In this document: positions 47,790-57,125 of the stretch, piece by piece | How positions within the stretch are numbered: the first letter of the stretch is position 1 | Layout: every line of letters starts with the position of its first letter | Position numbers and translations under genes: made by a program | Notes under the pieces: generated by a model | The model's database searches: none | Seen by the model: only the letters and a program-made list of their open reading frames with translations | What the model was told of the DNA's origin: nothing | Origin: Thalassotalea sp. HSM 43 | Lineage (GTDB): Bacteria; Pseudomonadota; Gammaproteobacteria; Enterobacterales; Alteromonadaceae | Direction of reading: 5' to 3' | Assembly (NCBI RefSeq): GCF_004752005.1 | Contig: NZ_CP038493.1 | Coordinates: 2,380,302-2,444,301, forward strand | DNA: 64,000 bases

Positions 47790-47870
47790 GAGTTCTGTAT
47801 TTTTGTCAAAAGTTAGCTGCTAAATCAGTTGCTTAACGAGGTGTTAAAAATCTAGTGGCGGGTTTGTCGG

Positions 47871-48149
47871 CTATTCAGCTTCATCAAACTTATCACCGAA
47901 TAATTGGCAAACCGCGCTCAGTGCTTGTTCGGCATCATCGCCTTCGCTGATCACTTCAACGGTTTTTCCTTGACTGCCAGTGAGCAGCATTAAGCCCATA
48001 ATGGAGTCGGCGTCGGCGGACTTGTCATCCAGTTTAATGGTGATGGTGGCACGATAGTTTTGGCTTAATTTAGCCAGTTTAGTTGCAGCTCTTGCATGTA
48101 AGCCGAGTTTATTTTCTATTTTTACGAAGCGTGATTCACAAGTGTACAT
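47871..48149 (-). CDS. npr: Phosphocarrier protein NPr (HPr family)
   Basis: This 92-residue nitrogen-PTS HPr-like carrier has its phosphorylated histidine at H18 in LGLHARAATKLAKL and the SIMGLMLL segment near residue 50. It passes phosphate from PtsP to PtsN. It is the last gene of the rpoN-linked cluster, 44 bases after rapZ. Confidence 0.93.
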   Translation of the reverse strand: MYTCESRFVKIENKLGLHARAATKLAKLSQNYRATITIKLDDKSADADSIMGLMLLTGSQGKTVEVISEGDDAEQALSAVCQLFGDKFDEAE

Positions 48150-48193
48150 GGCCGTTGCTTTCCTGGATAACTTGGTCGCGAGTCTTAGCGTCG

Positions 48194-49039
48194 CTATTTA
48201 GTAAGTTCGCGATGACGAATTTGCACATCTCGTTCTTCTTTGCGAAATTGTTTGGCGAGAGCTTCAGCAATATAAACACTGCGATGCTGCCCGCCTGTGC
48301 ATCCAACCGCTATGGTTAAATAGGTGCGGTTATTACGTTCTAAATGTGGCAACCAAGTCATCATAAAAGAGTTTATCTGCCAAATAAACTTAGTGACAAT
48401 CGGTTGGCTAGCAAGAAAGTCTTGAACCGGTTGATCGAGGCCATTGTATGGCTTTAGCCCTTGTTCCCAAAATGGGTTTGGCAAAAAGCGGGCATCGAAG
48501 ACATAATCGGCGTCGGTTGGCACACCATATTTAAAACCAAATGATTCAAACACTATAACCAAAGAACCGGTTTTTGAGCCCATCACTCGTTCACGCACTA
48601 AATCCGCTAACTGATGTGGCGTCAAACTGGTGGTATTAATATAAAGATTGGCGCGACTGGCCACCGGGTCGAGTAGCTTTTTCTCTAATGATATCGCTTG
48701 ATCTAACGCCATGTTTTGACGAATCAAAGGGTGCAATCGGCGAGTTTCGCTGTAACGTCGCACCAATTCTTGATCATCAGCGTCAAGATAGAGAATGCTT
48801 AACTCAACCGTACTGGGTAAATAATCAATTATCTCGCGAGCATCTTCCGGGTTATGCGGTAAGTTACGCACATCCAATGACACAGCAACATTTTCGTAGT
48901 CGTTAATGACGGTATGGGTCAACGCGGGTAAAAGGTTTACCGGGATATTATCAACGCAATAATAACCGAGATCTTCGAGTACTCGAAGGGCGACGGTTTT
49001 ACCAGAACCGGATCGGCCACTGACGATCATTAACTTCAT
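48194..49039 (-). CDS. rapZ: RNase adapter protein RapZ
   Basis: This 281-residue protein has an N-terminal kinase-like domain with Walker A GRSGSGKT (8-15) and the conserved C-terminal domain (VFDARFLPNPFW, GCTGGQHRSV). In enterics RapZ guides RNase E to GlmZ and so controls GlmS; whether that circuit exists here cannot be told. It lies 12 bases after ptsN. Confidence 0.95.
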   Translation of the reverse strand: MKLMIVSGRSGSGKTVALRVLEDLGYYCVDNIPVNLLPALTHTVINDYENVAVSLDVRNLPHNPEDAREIIDYLPSTVELSILYLDADDQELVRRYSETRRLHPLIRQNMALDQAISLEKKLLDPVASRANLYINTTSLTPHQLADLVRERVMGSKTGSLVIVFESFGFKYGVPTDADYVFDARFLPNPFWEQGLKPYNGLDQPVQDFLASQPIVTKFIWQINSFMMTWLPHLERNNRTYLTIAVGCTGGQHRSVYIAEALAKQFRKEERDVQIRHRELTK

Positions 49040-49051
49040 TGCTTGCTCCTG

Positions 49052-49501
49052 TTAGCCATTAGCGACCAGTCTATAGAGTTGATCGGCGCTGGTACAGCGG
49101 CGCACGTTTTTACTATTATCTTTGTCTGAAAAGTATTTCGCAACACTTGCCAGAGTTTCTAGGTGTTGTTGGCAGCTATCTTCAGGAACGAATAAAGCGA
49201 AAAATATATCGACAGGCTTATTATCAATCGCATCAAAGTCGACCGCCTTATCTGTGGTGATTAACACCGCCACAGGTTGTTCAGTGTTATCGATTTTACT
49301 ATGCGGGATGGCGATGCCTTTGCCTATACCGGTACTGCTGAGTTTTTCTCTGTCGATAAGGTCGTTTAGCAGCTCTTTGGCTGACGAAGTAGAGATTTTA
49401 TTAGCGGCAAGTACACTGATTTGCTCTAGAATATTTTTTTTACTGTTGCCCGGAGCTGCACATATGGTGCAGTCCGGAGATAACAAATTAGCGAGTTTCA
49501 T
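49052..49501 (-). CDS. ptsN: Nitrogen regulatory PTS EIIA protein PtsN
   Basis: This 149-residue EIIA-Ntr domain protein has its phosphohistidine at H67 in GKGIAIPHSKI. It regulates potassium uptake, nitrogen and envelope functions by its phosphorylation state. It sits four bases after hpf in the rpoN operon. Confidence 0.94.
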   Translation of the reverse strand: MKLANLLSPDCTICAAPGNSKKNILEQISVLAANKISTSSAKELLNDLIDREKLSSTGIGKGIAIPHSKIDNTEQPVAVLITTDKAVDFDAIDNKPVDIFFALFVPEDSCQQHLETLASVAKYFSDKDNSKNVRRCTSADQLYRLVANG

Positions 49502-49505
49502 ATAG

Positions 49506-49793
49506 TTAATGTTTAGACAGTTTGGCCTTGTGTTTTAGCACTTGGCGATCTAGTTTTTCCACAAGTGCATCAATGGAGGCATACATGTCTTCATTTTCAG
49601 CGGAGCCAAAAATCTCTCCCTGATTGACGTGCAGTGTGGCTTCGGCGATTTGCTGCAGCTTTTCTACTTTCAATACAACATAAACATTGTTTATGTGGTC
49701 GAAATGACGTTCAAGTTTTTCAAATTTTTGTTCAACATACGCTCTCATAGAGGCAGTAACTTCAACATGATGACCAGAAAGATTGATTTGCAT
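49506..49793 (-). CDS. hpf: Ribosome hibernation promoting factor (short form)
   Basis: This 95-residue HPF/YfiA family protein has a beta-alpha-beta-beta-beta-alpha pattern (MQINLSGHHVEVTASMRAYVEQKFEKLERH at the start). It lacks the C-terminal dimer domain, so it is the short gammaproteobacterial type. It is located 23 bases after rpoN. Confidence 0.94.
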   Translation of the reverse strand: MQINLSGHHVEVTASMRAYVEQKFEKLERHFDHINNVYVVLKVEKLQQIAEATLHVNQGEIFGSAENEDMYASIDALVEKLDRQVLKHKAKLSKH

Positions 49794-49816
49794 AAGCTGT
49801 TTCCTTATGGTTTGGC

Positions 49817-51280
49817 TTAAATTAAGCTTTTTCTTTGGTTTGAAGGAGGAATGCCCAAAGACTCTCGGTATTTGGCTATCGTTCTGCGTGCAACGTTAAT
49901 CCCCTGATCTGCCAAAAGCTCCGCCATTTTACTATCGCTCAATGGTTTTTTCGGATTTTCAGCGTCGACCAGTTTTTTAATTAAAGCTCGAATTGCAGTA
50001 GACGAACACTCCCCGCCGTTTTCGGTACTCACATGGCTTGAAAAGAAGTATTTTAATTCAAATATTCCTCGCGGCGTATGCATGTACTTTTGTGTGGTAA
50101 CCCTAGAAATTGTCGATTCGTGCATCTCAACCGCTTCGGCAACGTCGTTCAGTACCATAGGACGCATAGCTTCCGGTCCATGTTCAAAAAAGCCCTGTTG
50201 TTGTTGTACAATGCAATTGGACACTTTCATCAGAGTTTCATTGCGGCTTTCCAATGATTTAATAAACCATTTTGCTTCCTGCAAATGCGAACGTATAAAT
50301 TGGCTATCTTCCGCCGAGCTGGTTTTTGCCAGCGAAGCATAGTGATTATTGATATTTAGTTTAGGTGCAGTTTCTGGATTTAGCTCAACCACCCATCGGC
50401 CGTTTTTCTTGAACACACTGACATCAGGAATGATGTATTGTTCCTCGTTTTGCACGATGGCATCGCCTGGACGTGGGTTAAGACTGTGAATCAAGCGCAT
50501 CACTTCTTGAAGTTGTGGCTCTTTAAGTCTGGTTTTACGCATTATGGTGCGAAAATCGCGATTGGCGAGTAAGTCAATATGATTATTGATAACCAGTTTT
50601 GCTTCTTTGAGAAACGGCGTGCCAGCGTCAAATTGGTCAAGTTGAATCAGCAAGCAATGCTGAATAGAACACGCGCCGGAGCCAATTGGATCAAACATAT
50701 GGATGCGCTTTAATACCGCCTCAACTTCGTCTAATTCAATCTCATCATCGCCTAAGCTTTCTTGGATGTCTTCTGTGCTGACCGTTAGGTAACCGGCGTC
50801 GTCGATGGCGTCAATAATCGCCACCGCGATGGTTTTATCGGTTTCAGTAAATGGTGTTAGTTCCATCTGCCAGGTAAGGTGATCATGGATGTTTTCCGTG
50901 GTTTCACCTTGATAGACGGTATCGTCATTACCGGATGCCATTCCAGTATTGGAGACTCCGGCACTAAAGCTTTCTTCCCATGTTGAGTCGACAGACAGCT
51001 CTTCTGGGATTTCATTTTGGGTTAAGGCTTCACTGGTGGTGATTTCATCTTGTGTTGGCGTTGCATCTTCGCTGCCATCTAAACCGTTGCTTTCGGTGGT
51101 GCTTGCCTCATTACTTTGTTGCTGATTGTCATCGGCTTCCAGCAATGGATTGCTTTCAAGCGCTTCCTGAATTTCCTGTTGTAGATCCAAGGTCGATAGT
51201 TGCAACAATTTTATCGCTTGTTGCAATTGTGGAGTCATCGTTAGGTGCTGGCCAATGCGCAGCTGAAGACTTGGTCTCAT
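49817..51280 (-). CDS. rpoN: RNA polymerase sigma-54 factor
   Basis: This 487-residue sigma-54 has a Gln/Leu-rich region I ([22 protein letters not shown]), an acidic low-complexity region II (about 50-115), the core-binding region III with a helix-turn-helix, and the RpoN box [10 protein letters not shown] at 464-473. It is preceded by lptB across a 99-base gap. Confidence 0.98.
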   Translation of the reverse strand: MRPSLQLRIGQHLTMTPQLQQAIKLLQLSTLDLQQEIQEALESNPLLEADDNQQQSNEASTTESNGLDGSEDATPTQDEITTSEALTQNEIPEELSVDSTWEESFSAGVSNTGMASGNDDTVYQGETTENIHDHLTWQMELTPFTETDKTIAVAIIDAIDDAGYLTVSTEDIQESLGDDEIELDEVEAVLKRIHMFDPIGSGACSIQHCLLIQLDQFDAGTPFLKEAKLVINNHIDLLANRDFRTIMRKTRLKEPQLQEVMRLIHSLNPRPGDAIVQNEEQYIIPDVSVFKKNGRWVVELNPETAPKLNINNHYASLAKTSSAEDSQFIRSHLQEAKWFIKSLESRNETLMKVSNCIVQQQQGFFEHGPEAMRPMVLNDVAEAVEMHESTISRVTTQKYMHTPRGIFELKYFFSSHVSTENGGECSSTAIRALIKKLVDAENPKKPLSDSKMAELLADQGINVARRTIAKYRESLGIPPSNQRKSLI

Positions 51281-51379
51281 TAGTTAATTGCTTTCCATAA
51301 AACAGAATACAAGTGGCAATGCATAACCAAGCAATTAAGCCTGTATCATTGCGGCGTTTTTTCCTTGCACTAGTTATAA

Positions 51380-52108
51380 CTATAGCGTGAATTTCTCGCC
51401 TAGGTAGACGTCTCGTACATGTTGATTTGATAAAACTTGTTCAGCATTGCCTTGGGCTATCAACTCACCATGGCTAACGATATAGGCATGCTCACATACA
51501 TCCAAAGTTTCACGAACATTGTGATCGGTGATAAGGACACCGATACCACGTTCTTTTAAATGTAAGATAATTTTTTTAATGTCACCCACTGAAATAGGGT
51601 CAACACCGGCAAACGGTTCATCGAGCAAGATAAATTGCGGATCCGCCGCCAATGCTCTGGCAATTTCGACGCGGCGACGTTCACCACCGGATAGGCTTTG
51701 CCCAGTATTTTCTACGATATGACCGATATTGAACTCTTCAACCAACGACTCAAGCTTTTCTTGACGCTCATTTGCCGTCATTTCCTTGCGGGTTTGCAGT
51801 ATAGACATGATGTTATCGTAGACAGAAAGCTTGCGAAAAATCGATGCTTCTTGAGGCAAGTATCCGATGCCGTGACGCGCTCTCTCATGCATAGGCGATA
51901 AGGTAAGATCAACATTGTTCAGTGTCACGGTACCTTCGTCGCTAGCGACTAGGCCGACAATCATATAAAACGATGTGGTTTTACCTGCGCCATTAGGACC
52001 CAGCAAGCCAACTACTTGACCGGCTTTAACCGTCATACTGACATCTTTAACAACTTTACGACCTTTATAGGCCTTAGCGAGATTTTTGGCTTCGAGCGTT
52101 GCAGTCAT
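51380..52108 (-). CDS. lptB: LPS export ABC transporter ATP-binding protein LptB
   Basis: This 242-residue ATPase powers LPS extraction with LptF/LptG. Walker [10 protein letters not shown] (about 35-43), signature [15 protein letters not shown] and Walker [11 protein letters not shown] are intact. It starts two bases after the lptA stop. Confidence 0.98.
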   Translation of the reverse strand: MTATLEAKNLAKAYKGRKVVKDVSMTVKAGQVVGLLGPNGAGKTTSFYMIVGLVASDEGTVTLNNVDLTLSPMHERARHGIGYLPQEASIFRKLSVYDNIMSILQTRKEMTANERQEKLESLVEEFNIGHIVENTGQSLSGGERRRVEIARALAADPQFILLDEPFAGVDPISVGDIKKIILHLKERGIGVLITDHNVRETLDVCEHAYIVSHGELIAQGNAEQVLSNQHVRDVYLGEKFTL

Positions 52109-52110
52109 GA

Positions 52111-52644
52111 TTACTGTTCTTGTTCAGTGGTTTCGTTATTGTCTTTTTTGTTGATCTTGTCTTTCACTTCAGGTTCGATAATTGTGGTCACAATGCCGCT
52201 GCCATCACCATCGGCAGTAAGCTGCTCGGTTTCAAGGTTATAGGTAATCACATCACCTTGCACCATGCTGCCTTGCTGACTTACTTTGGCATTACCACGA
52301 ATAACGATGATATTGGTTAATGGTGAGTAGCTAATTTCATTGGCTTGCAATTCAATTTGATCACCATTATCGAGCGTTTGGCTAAATCTGGCCGGTGTTC
52401 CCTTAGCCAAATATTTTTTTGCCTGTGAATCGTTTTCATTGCTGACTTGAACTAAATCGGCTTCGATAGTCAAAGTGCCCTGGGTTATTTTGACGTCGTC
52501 GATATAACTGGCAATGCGATTTTTTAAATCGGTTGACTGTTTTTGCGCAACAATTTTAATTTCTTTTTCAAAGTCTGATTGCTCAGCACTCAGCCAAAAG
52601 CTGGGAAGCAATAAGGCAGCACTGACTAATAGTTTATGAGTCAT
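52111..52644 (-). CDS. lptA: LPS transport periplasmic protein LptA
   Basis: This is a 177-residue periplasmic bridge protein of the LPS export machine, with a signal peptide ([20 protein letters not shown]) and the OstA/LptA beta-jellyroll core ([33 protein letters not shown]). I chose the ATG at 52644 because it begins the signal peptide. ATGs at 52668 and 52674 are also in frame, and that at 52668 has a better GAG site. The tail is Lys/Glu/Asn-rich. The start overlaps the lptC end. Confidence 0.9.
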   Translation of the reverse strand: MTHKLLVSAALLLPSFWLSAEQSDFEKEIKIVAQKQSTDLKNRIASYIDDVKITQGTLTIEADLVQVSNENDSQAKKYLAKGTPARFSQTLDNGDQIELQANEISYSPLTNIIVIRGNAKVSQQGSMVQGDVITYNLETEQLTADGDGSGIVTTIIEPEVKDKINKKDNNETTEQEQ

Positions 52645-53200
52645 GTTTTTTAAAGGTTGTTTGTACATGTTCACTCAATGTCATTTCGGTAGTATTTATA
52701 TCAACCTTCAAACCTACACCGCTCATGGTAAAGTCTTTACCTTTCAATAGGATATTTTGGTCTGAGGTTATTATTTTAGTATCCAGATCCAATGCCAACT
52801 CTTCCCCCTGAACTTCTGAGATGAAGGCATTTTTATCTTCACAGATTAATCTTACTCTATCTTTTAGAATTAAGATATTGTCTTTGCCGAGAAAACCACT
52901 TTCTGCGGTTAGTCGCCAAGGCTCAGAGCCGTCATCGGGGTATAAAGTGTAGGCAGGCTTAAGTAATTTGGTTTCGCCCAGTTGATCAAAGTGGGTCATT
53001 TGCTCTGCGTAAATGGTGTGCACCAGATGGCCATCACTGTCGAATTTCTTTGAGCTTAGTGCATTAGCAACAAAAGCAGGCTCATCTAAAGGTTTAATAA
53101 CCTCAACGTCAGCTTGCTGTGATTGTTGATAATGAAGGTATCCATAAGACGCCAGTGCCAAAATAAACAACAGAATGGAAATCAGATGCAATCGACTCAT
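52634..53200 (-). CDS. lptC: LPS export protein LptC
   Basis: This 188-residue bitopic protein has one N-terminal span (about 5-23) and a periplasmic LptC domain (SKKFDSDGHLVHTIYAEQMTHF, PWRLTAESGFL). It connects LptBFG with LptA. It overlaps kdsC by four bases (ATGA) and lptA by 11. Confidence 0.94.
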   Translation of the reverse strand: MSRLHLISILLFILALASYGYLHYQQSQQADVEVIKPLDEPAFVANALSSKKFDSDGHLVHTIYAEQMTHFDQLGETKLLKPAYTLYPDDGSEPWRLTAESGFLGKDNILILKDRVRLICEDKNAFISEVQGEELALDLDTKIITSDQNILLKGKDFTMSGVGLKVDINTTEMTLSEHVQTTFKKHDS

Positions 53201-53745
53201 ACACTTGCTCCTGTTGCCAGATGCAAGGTGTTTTGGGATTGCATAATAAGATCACATAATTCCCGTACCGCGCCGCATCCACCAGCTAAAAAGGTAATGT
53301 AGTCAGCACCATTTTTAACCAAAGGGTGAGCGTCGTTAACGGCGACACCAAAACCAACCTGCTCGATACAGGGTAAGTCTGGTACGTCATCGCCGATATA
53401 GGCTATTTGTTCTAGGTCGATAGACAATTGATTGGCGATATCGATAAGCGCAGGCATTTTATCTTCTTGTCCCTGAACAATGAATTTTACGTTCAGAGCG
53501 CGCATGCGATTTTGTACTATGTTGGACTTGCGCCCGGTAATGACTGCAACATCGACACCATTTTGACCGACGGCTTTAATACCAAAACCATCTTTTGTGT
53601 TAAATGCTTTCAACTCTTCACCATCGTTACCGAGGTAGATACGACCGTCAGAAAAAACACCATCGATATCGCAGACCAATAATTTGATCTGTTTGGCTTT
53701 CTCTATAATGGCGCTGTCGACCTGCCCGTACAAGGTAGTGGTCAT
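53197..53745 (-). CDS. kdsC: 3-deoxy-D-manno-octulosonate 8-phosphate phosphatase
   Basis: This 182-residue HAD phosphatase releases Kdo for LPS. The nucleophile and acid aspartates are D26 and D28 in VCDIDGVFSDG, with TGRKS and GDDVPDLP as the later HAD motifs. A TTG at 53763 directly after the kdsD stop is an alternative start; the ATG at 53745 is preferred on length. Confidence 0.94.
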   Translation of the reverse strand: MTTTLYGQVDSAIIEKAKQIKLLVCDIDGVFSDGRIYLGNDGEELKAFNTKDGFGIKAVGQNGVDVAVITGRKSNIVQNRMRALNVKFIVQGQEDKMPALIDIANQLSIDLEQIAYIGDDVPDLPCIEQVGFGVAVNDAHPLVKNGADYITFLAGGCGAVRELCDLIMQSQNTLHLATGASV

Positions 53746-53763
53746 GGTTTTGCCAGTACTCAA

Positions 53764-54738
53764 TTACAATACTCCTGCTTTAAGTATATCGTGCATATTC
53801 ATTGCGCCGACAGGCTCATTGTCATCATTAACGATGATTAAACCATTGATGCTTTTATCTTCCATTAGCTTTAATGCTTCGGCTGCCAACATTTGTCGTT
53901 TAGCAACCACAGGATGTTTGGTCATCACCGACTCTATATAATCATGATGCAGATTTACCTGCTCATCAAGGATTCGGCGTAAATCACCATCGGTGAATAA
54001 GCCCAATAATCGACCATCATCATCGGTAATGGCGGTCATACCCAAACCCTTCTGTGTCATTTCGACAAGTGCATCTTTAATAAGTGCCCGATAATGAATT
54101 TTAGGCAGTCTATCACCACTGTGCATAACATCTTCAAGTCGCAACAACAGACGTTTACCTAGGCTGCCACCTGGGTGTGACAATGCAAAGTCATCAGCAG
54201 TAAAGCCGCGAGCGTTCAATAATGCCACCGCCATCGCATCTCCCATCACCAAGGTCGCTGTTGTACTCGACGTAGGTGCAAGACCTAACGGGCATGCTTC
54301 TTGAGGCACGGCGATGCAAATATGTACGTCGCTCAATTTGGCTAATGTTGAATTGGTATTGCCTGACATACCAATCAAGGTTGAACCGATGCGCTTAATA
54401 ACCGGCATAATCGCCAATACTTCAGCGGTTTCACCGGAATTCGATATCGCCAAGACCACATCTGAGCTAGTCACCATCCCCAAGTCACCATGACTGGCTT
54501 CTCCAGGGTGAACGAAAAAAGCTGGTGTTCCTGTGCTGGCCAATGTCGCTGCAATTTTTCCGCCGACATGTCCGGACTTACCCATACCGATAACAATAAC
54601 TCGACCTGAGCAATCAAACATCAATTGACAGGCTTTGGCAAATTCGTCGTCGATATAATTATGCAAATTTTCGATTGCTTGTTTTTCAATATCGATTACG
54701 TTTGCGGCAAGTTGCTTAAATTGTTTTGCATTAGGCAT
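53764..54738 (-). CDS. kdsD: Arabinose 5-phosphate isomerase
   Basis: This 324-residue enzyme converts ribulose 5-phosphate to arabinose 5-phosphate, the precursor of Kdo. It has an SIS domain (GMGKSGHVGGKIAATLASTGTPAFFVHPGEASHGDLGM region, about 50-90) and two CBS domains (about 205-324). It follows yrbG by 13 bases. Confidence 0.95.
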   Translation of the reverse strand: MPNAKQFKQLAANVIDIEKQAIENLHNYIDDEFAKACQLMFDCSGRVIVIGMGKSGHVGGKIAATLASTGTPAFFVHPGEASHGDLGMVTSSDVVLAISNSGETAEVLAIMPVIKRIGSTLIGMSGNTNSTLAKLSDVHICIAVPQEACPLGLAPTSSTTATLVMGDAMAVALLNARGFTADDFALSHPGGSLGKRLLLRLEDVMHSGDRLPKIHYRALIKDALVEMTQKGLGMTAITDDDGRLLGLFTDGDLRRILDEQVNLHHDYIESVMTKHPVVAKRQMLAAEALKLMEDKSINGLIIVNDDNEPVGAMNMHDILKAGVL

Positions 54739-54751
54739 AAACTAAAGAATC

Positions 54752-55720
54752 CTAGGTAAAGATTAGGTATTGATAGACGATAAAGCCAATGAAGATAACC
54801 CCACCTTTAACACGGGTGATTCTAAAATGTCCAGAGCGGCTAAAACATAAGGCAAAAAGGAGAATAGTCAACGCCATCATATATGGCACATCACGACTCG
54901 CGACTTCACTGTCAACGACACCGGGCGCGATAAGACCAGGTAACGCTAAAACAGCAAGAATATTAAAGATATTGGAGCCGATGATATTGCCCAAAGCCAA
55001 ATCATCTTCTTTTTTGATGATGCTGACCACACTCGCTGCCAATTCCGGCAAGCTGGTACCAATTGCAATAATCGTTAAACCAATCACCAAATCGCTCATG
55101 CCTAACGCTTTGGCAATAACCGTGGCTGATTCAACGAGGTAATTAGCACTTAATGGCAGTAGCACGAGTCCAAACACCAACCAAGCTAGGGCGACTAAGT
55201 TATTGACGTTTTCTGGGATTTCAGATTGCGCTTCAGCAATCATCGGATCTTCAATTTTATGGTGCTTTACTTGTTTTATACTCACCATAAGTAAACTAAT
55301 GATGAACACCAAGAAGCCGACCATTAATAACAAGCCCTCAATAAAGCTGAAATTCAGATCAAACATCATATAGCTGGCAATAAAGGTGACGATTAATAGA
55401 ATCGGTAACTCACGTTTTAAGGTGAGTGATGAAACGGCTAACGGTTTGCATAACGCAGTAAGGCCCAACACTAAAGCGATGTTAGTGATATTTGAACCGA
55501 TAGCATTACCTATTGCGGTATCCGGTGCGCCTTGTAAAGAAGCGGTTGCTGCCACCACCATTTCCGGCGCGGATGAGCCCATCGCGACGATAGTAAGACC
55601 GATAATCATCGGCGCAATGCCATAATTACGCGCAATCGCTGCTGCGCCAAAGACAAATTTATCGGCGCTGTAGATTAGCGCGATAAGAGAAATTATTAGT
55701 ATTAAGACTTCAATGAACAT
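54752..55720 (-). CDS. yrbG: Calcium/sodium antiporter YrbG
   Basis: This 322-residue protein of the cation/Ca2+ exchanger superfamily has two inverted alpha-repeats, GLTIVAMGSSAPEMVVA (about 41-57) and GLTIIAIGTSLPELAAS, each with the key acidic residue, and about ten spans. It begins the kds/lpt run. In E. coli yrbG faces mlaF across a short gap; here two porin genes separate them. Confidence 0.92.
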   Translation of the reverse strand: MFIEVLILIISLIALIYSADKFVFGAAAIARNYGIAPMIIGLTIVAMGSSAPEMVVAATASLQGAPDTAIGNAIGSNITNIALVLGLTALCKPLAVSSLTLKRELPILLIVTFIASYMMFDLNFSFIEGLLLMVGFLVFIISLLMVSIKQVKHHKIEDPMIAEAQSEIPENVNNLVALAWLVFGLVLLPLSANYLVESATVIAKALGMSDLVIGLTIIAIGTSLPELAASVVSIIKKEDDLALGNIIGSNIFNILAVLALPGLIAPGVVDSEVASRDVPYMMALTILLFALCFSRSGHFRITRVKGGVIFIGFIVYQYLIFT

Positions 55721-55918
55721 CTATTGCTCCATAAAATAGCCTTTAAATTTTCGCTGTAAATGACACAAATTAAAAGAGATAAAGTACAAATAAACAAAAA
55801 ATTTGTGGAGAAATCACAGATTTAAGCAAAATTCCCCTTAGTTTTAGACAAAATCGCCGTGAAAAATGGCAAATATTGAAAAACAAAATAAGCTTTTATT
55901 CATAGCAATAACAGAGCC

Positions 55919-55938
55919 ATTTGCTGCAAGTAGCAAAT
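55919..55938 (+). repeat. Leader hairpin before the first porin gene
   Basis: A perfect seven-base inverted repeat ATTTGCT/AGCAAAT with loop GCAAGT lies 38 bases before the porin ATG. It could cap the mRNA 5' region. Confidence 0.4.
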
Positions 55939-55976
55939 AAAGCCAGACAACCTGTTAAGCAATATAGGGAATCACC

Positions 55977-56786
55977 ATGAAAAATAAGTTACTACTTCCA
56001 CTTTTGTCATTTGCATTCGTGACCTCCAACGCACAGGCGGAACAATTTTATGGTTTTGCTGATGTAAACATCAACTTTCTAGATTGGACTGATAAAGCCG
56101 AAGATCGTTCTAATCCCGATATTGGTGGCTTTGGTGGGGAAAAAGAAGACTTCTTCTACATCGAAGTAGAAGGTGGAGCCGGGTTTGATTGGGGCGATAT
56201 CTATGGTTTCTTTGATGTTGAAAACCCTGGTAATAGTCGCAACTACGGTCAGTTTTCAGAGGATGCTGGCGAAACCGATGGTTTTCGTTATGCAATGAAA
56301 GGCTCGATCGCGGTTAATGTTGGCGACTCAAATTGGAATTACTACTCGCACTTTTATAGCTTTTCTGAAGCATCGAACGGCTTTTATGATCAAAACTGGG
56401 TGTTAGGCTTTAGTTATGACATTTTTACCGAATCCGGTTTTTGGATGAAGCCATTTCTTGGTGTGCATATCGAAAACCAAACATTTAACGGTTCAGGTAC
56501 TAATGGTTATATGGCAGGTTGGGTGTTGGGCTATGATTTCCAAATTGGCGAACAAAAATTTGGTATCAGCCAATGGCATGAAACTGAGTTTGCGCGTAAA
56601 GACCAATTTAGAGGCAATGGTACCCAATACACATTGAACTCGACGGGTTGGAACGGCGCGGTAGCACTTTGGTGGCACTTCAGCAGTAAAATGACCACCG
56701 GCGTTCAATATCGTTATGCTGATCATAAATTAGGCACAGCTGCCTATCACGACGCCATAATTTACACCCTTAAATACAATTTTTAG
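55977..56786 (+). CDS. OmpK/Tsx-family outer-membrane porin, copy 1
   Basis: This 269-residue beta-barrel protein has a signal peptide (about 1-21, ending AQA). Its alternating aromatic strands end in a terminal phenylalanine (TLKYNF), the usual outer-membrane signature. The pattern fits the nucleoside-specific channel family of Tsx and Vibrio OmpK (EVEGGAGFDWGDIYGFFD, LGYDF, QYRYADHKLGT). The substrate is not known. A near-paralogue lies downstream. Confidence 0.8.
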   Translation: MKNKLLLPLLSFAFVTSNAQAEQFYGFADVNINFLDWTDKAEDRSNPDIGGFGGEKEDFFYIEVEGGAGFDWGDIYGFFDVENPGNSRNYGQFSEDAGETDGFRYAMKGSIAVNVGDSNWNYYSHFYSFSEASNGFYDQNWVLGFSYDIFTESGFWMKPFLGVHIENQTFNGSGTNGYMAGWVLGYDFQIGEQKFGISQWHETEFARKDQFRGNGTQYTLNSTGWNGAVALWWHFSSKMTTGVQYRYADHKLGTAAYHDAIIYTLKYNF

Positions 56787-56818
56787 TATGTTAACTGGGT
56801 TTACTTGTCGTTTACAGT

Positions 56819-56832
56819 TTGATCGAGATCAA
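56819..56832. promoter_or_regulatory. FNR-type binding site
   Basis: TTGATCGAGATCAA is a perfect match to TTGAT-N4-ATCAA and is itself fully palindromic. A TAATTT at 56856-56861 lies 23 bases after it, almost the spacing expected of a class II FNR-activated promoter. CRP sites share part of this core, but the TTGAT half-sites favour FNR. Confidence 0.65.
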
Positions 56833-56876
56833 GTTTACACCTTTGTTATTTAACGTAATTTTAACAGCACTTGGCG

Positions 56877-56930
56877 GTTACAAAGTCACATAGACTGGAA
56901 AGTTCCATGTTTATTGTGATCTTTTGTAAC
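56877..56930 (+). repeat. Nested hairpin between the porin paralogues
   Basis: The outer arms GTTACAAA/TTTGTAAC and then TCACA/TGTGA pair around a small internal loop. The enclosed loop contains a second stem TGGAA/TTCCA (56896-56907). No T run follows. It may be an mRNA leader structure, a small RNA part, or DNA operator half-sites. Confidence 0.5.
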
Positions 56931-57071
56931 CCAAATGCTCATTCAATGTGTTGTATTTTAGTCATTTCCCTTTCTCCCTCTAATTTTTGTCTCTAATTGA
57001 TTACATTTGATAACCAAACAAAGATGGTTGCACAGAAAATAATCGATACAATGCCCGCCAGTTTTTAGGCA

Positions 57072-57098
57072 GCAGGTGCTTTTTCAGCAATAGCCTGC
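57072..57098 (+). repeat. Leader hairpin before the second porin gene
   Basis: GCAGG-TGCT pairs with AGCA-CCTGC around a TTTTC loop with an ATAG bulge, 28 bases before the ATG. With a start near 57059 it would lie close to the mRNA 5' end. Confidence 0.4.
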
Positions 57099-57125
57099 GT
57101 GATGTATTAGATGTGAGATATTAAG

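Larger units (their letters stand above)
56787..57125. other. 339-base intergenic region between the two porin genes
   Basis: The gap holds a perfect FNR-type box, a nested hairpin, a possible -10 (TACAAT at 57047-57052) and a second leader hairpin. No terminator with a T run follows the first porin gene. Confidence 0.7.

Noticed and set aside
55921-55976. CRP site upstream of the first porin gene
   Set aside because: The nearby TTGTGGAGAAATCACA fits only one half-site well, so it was not reported as a feature.
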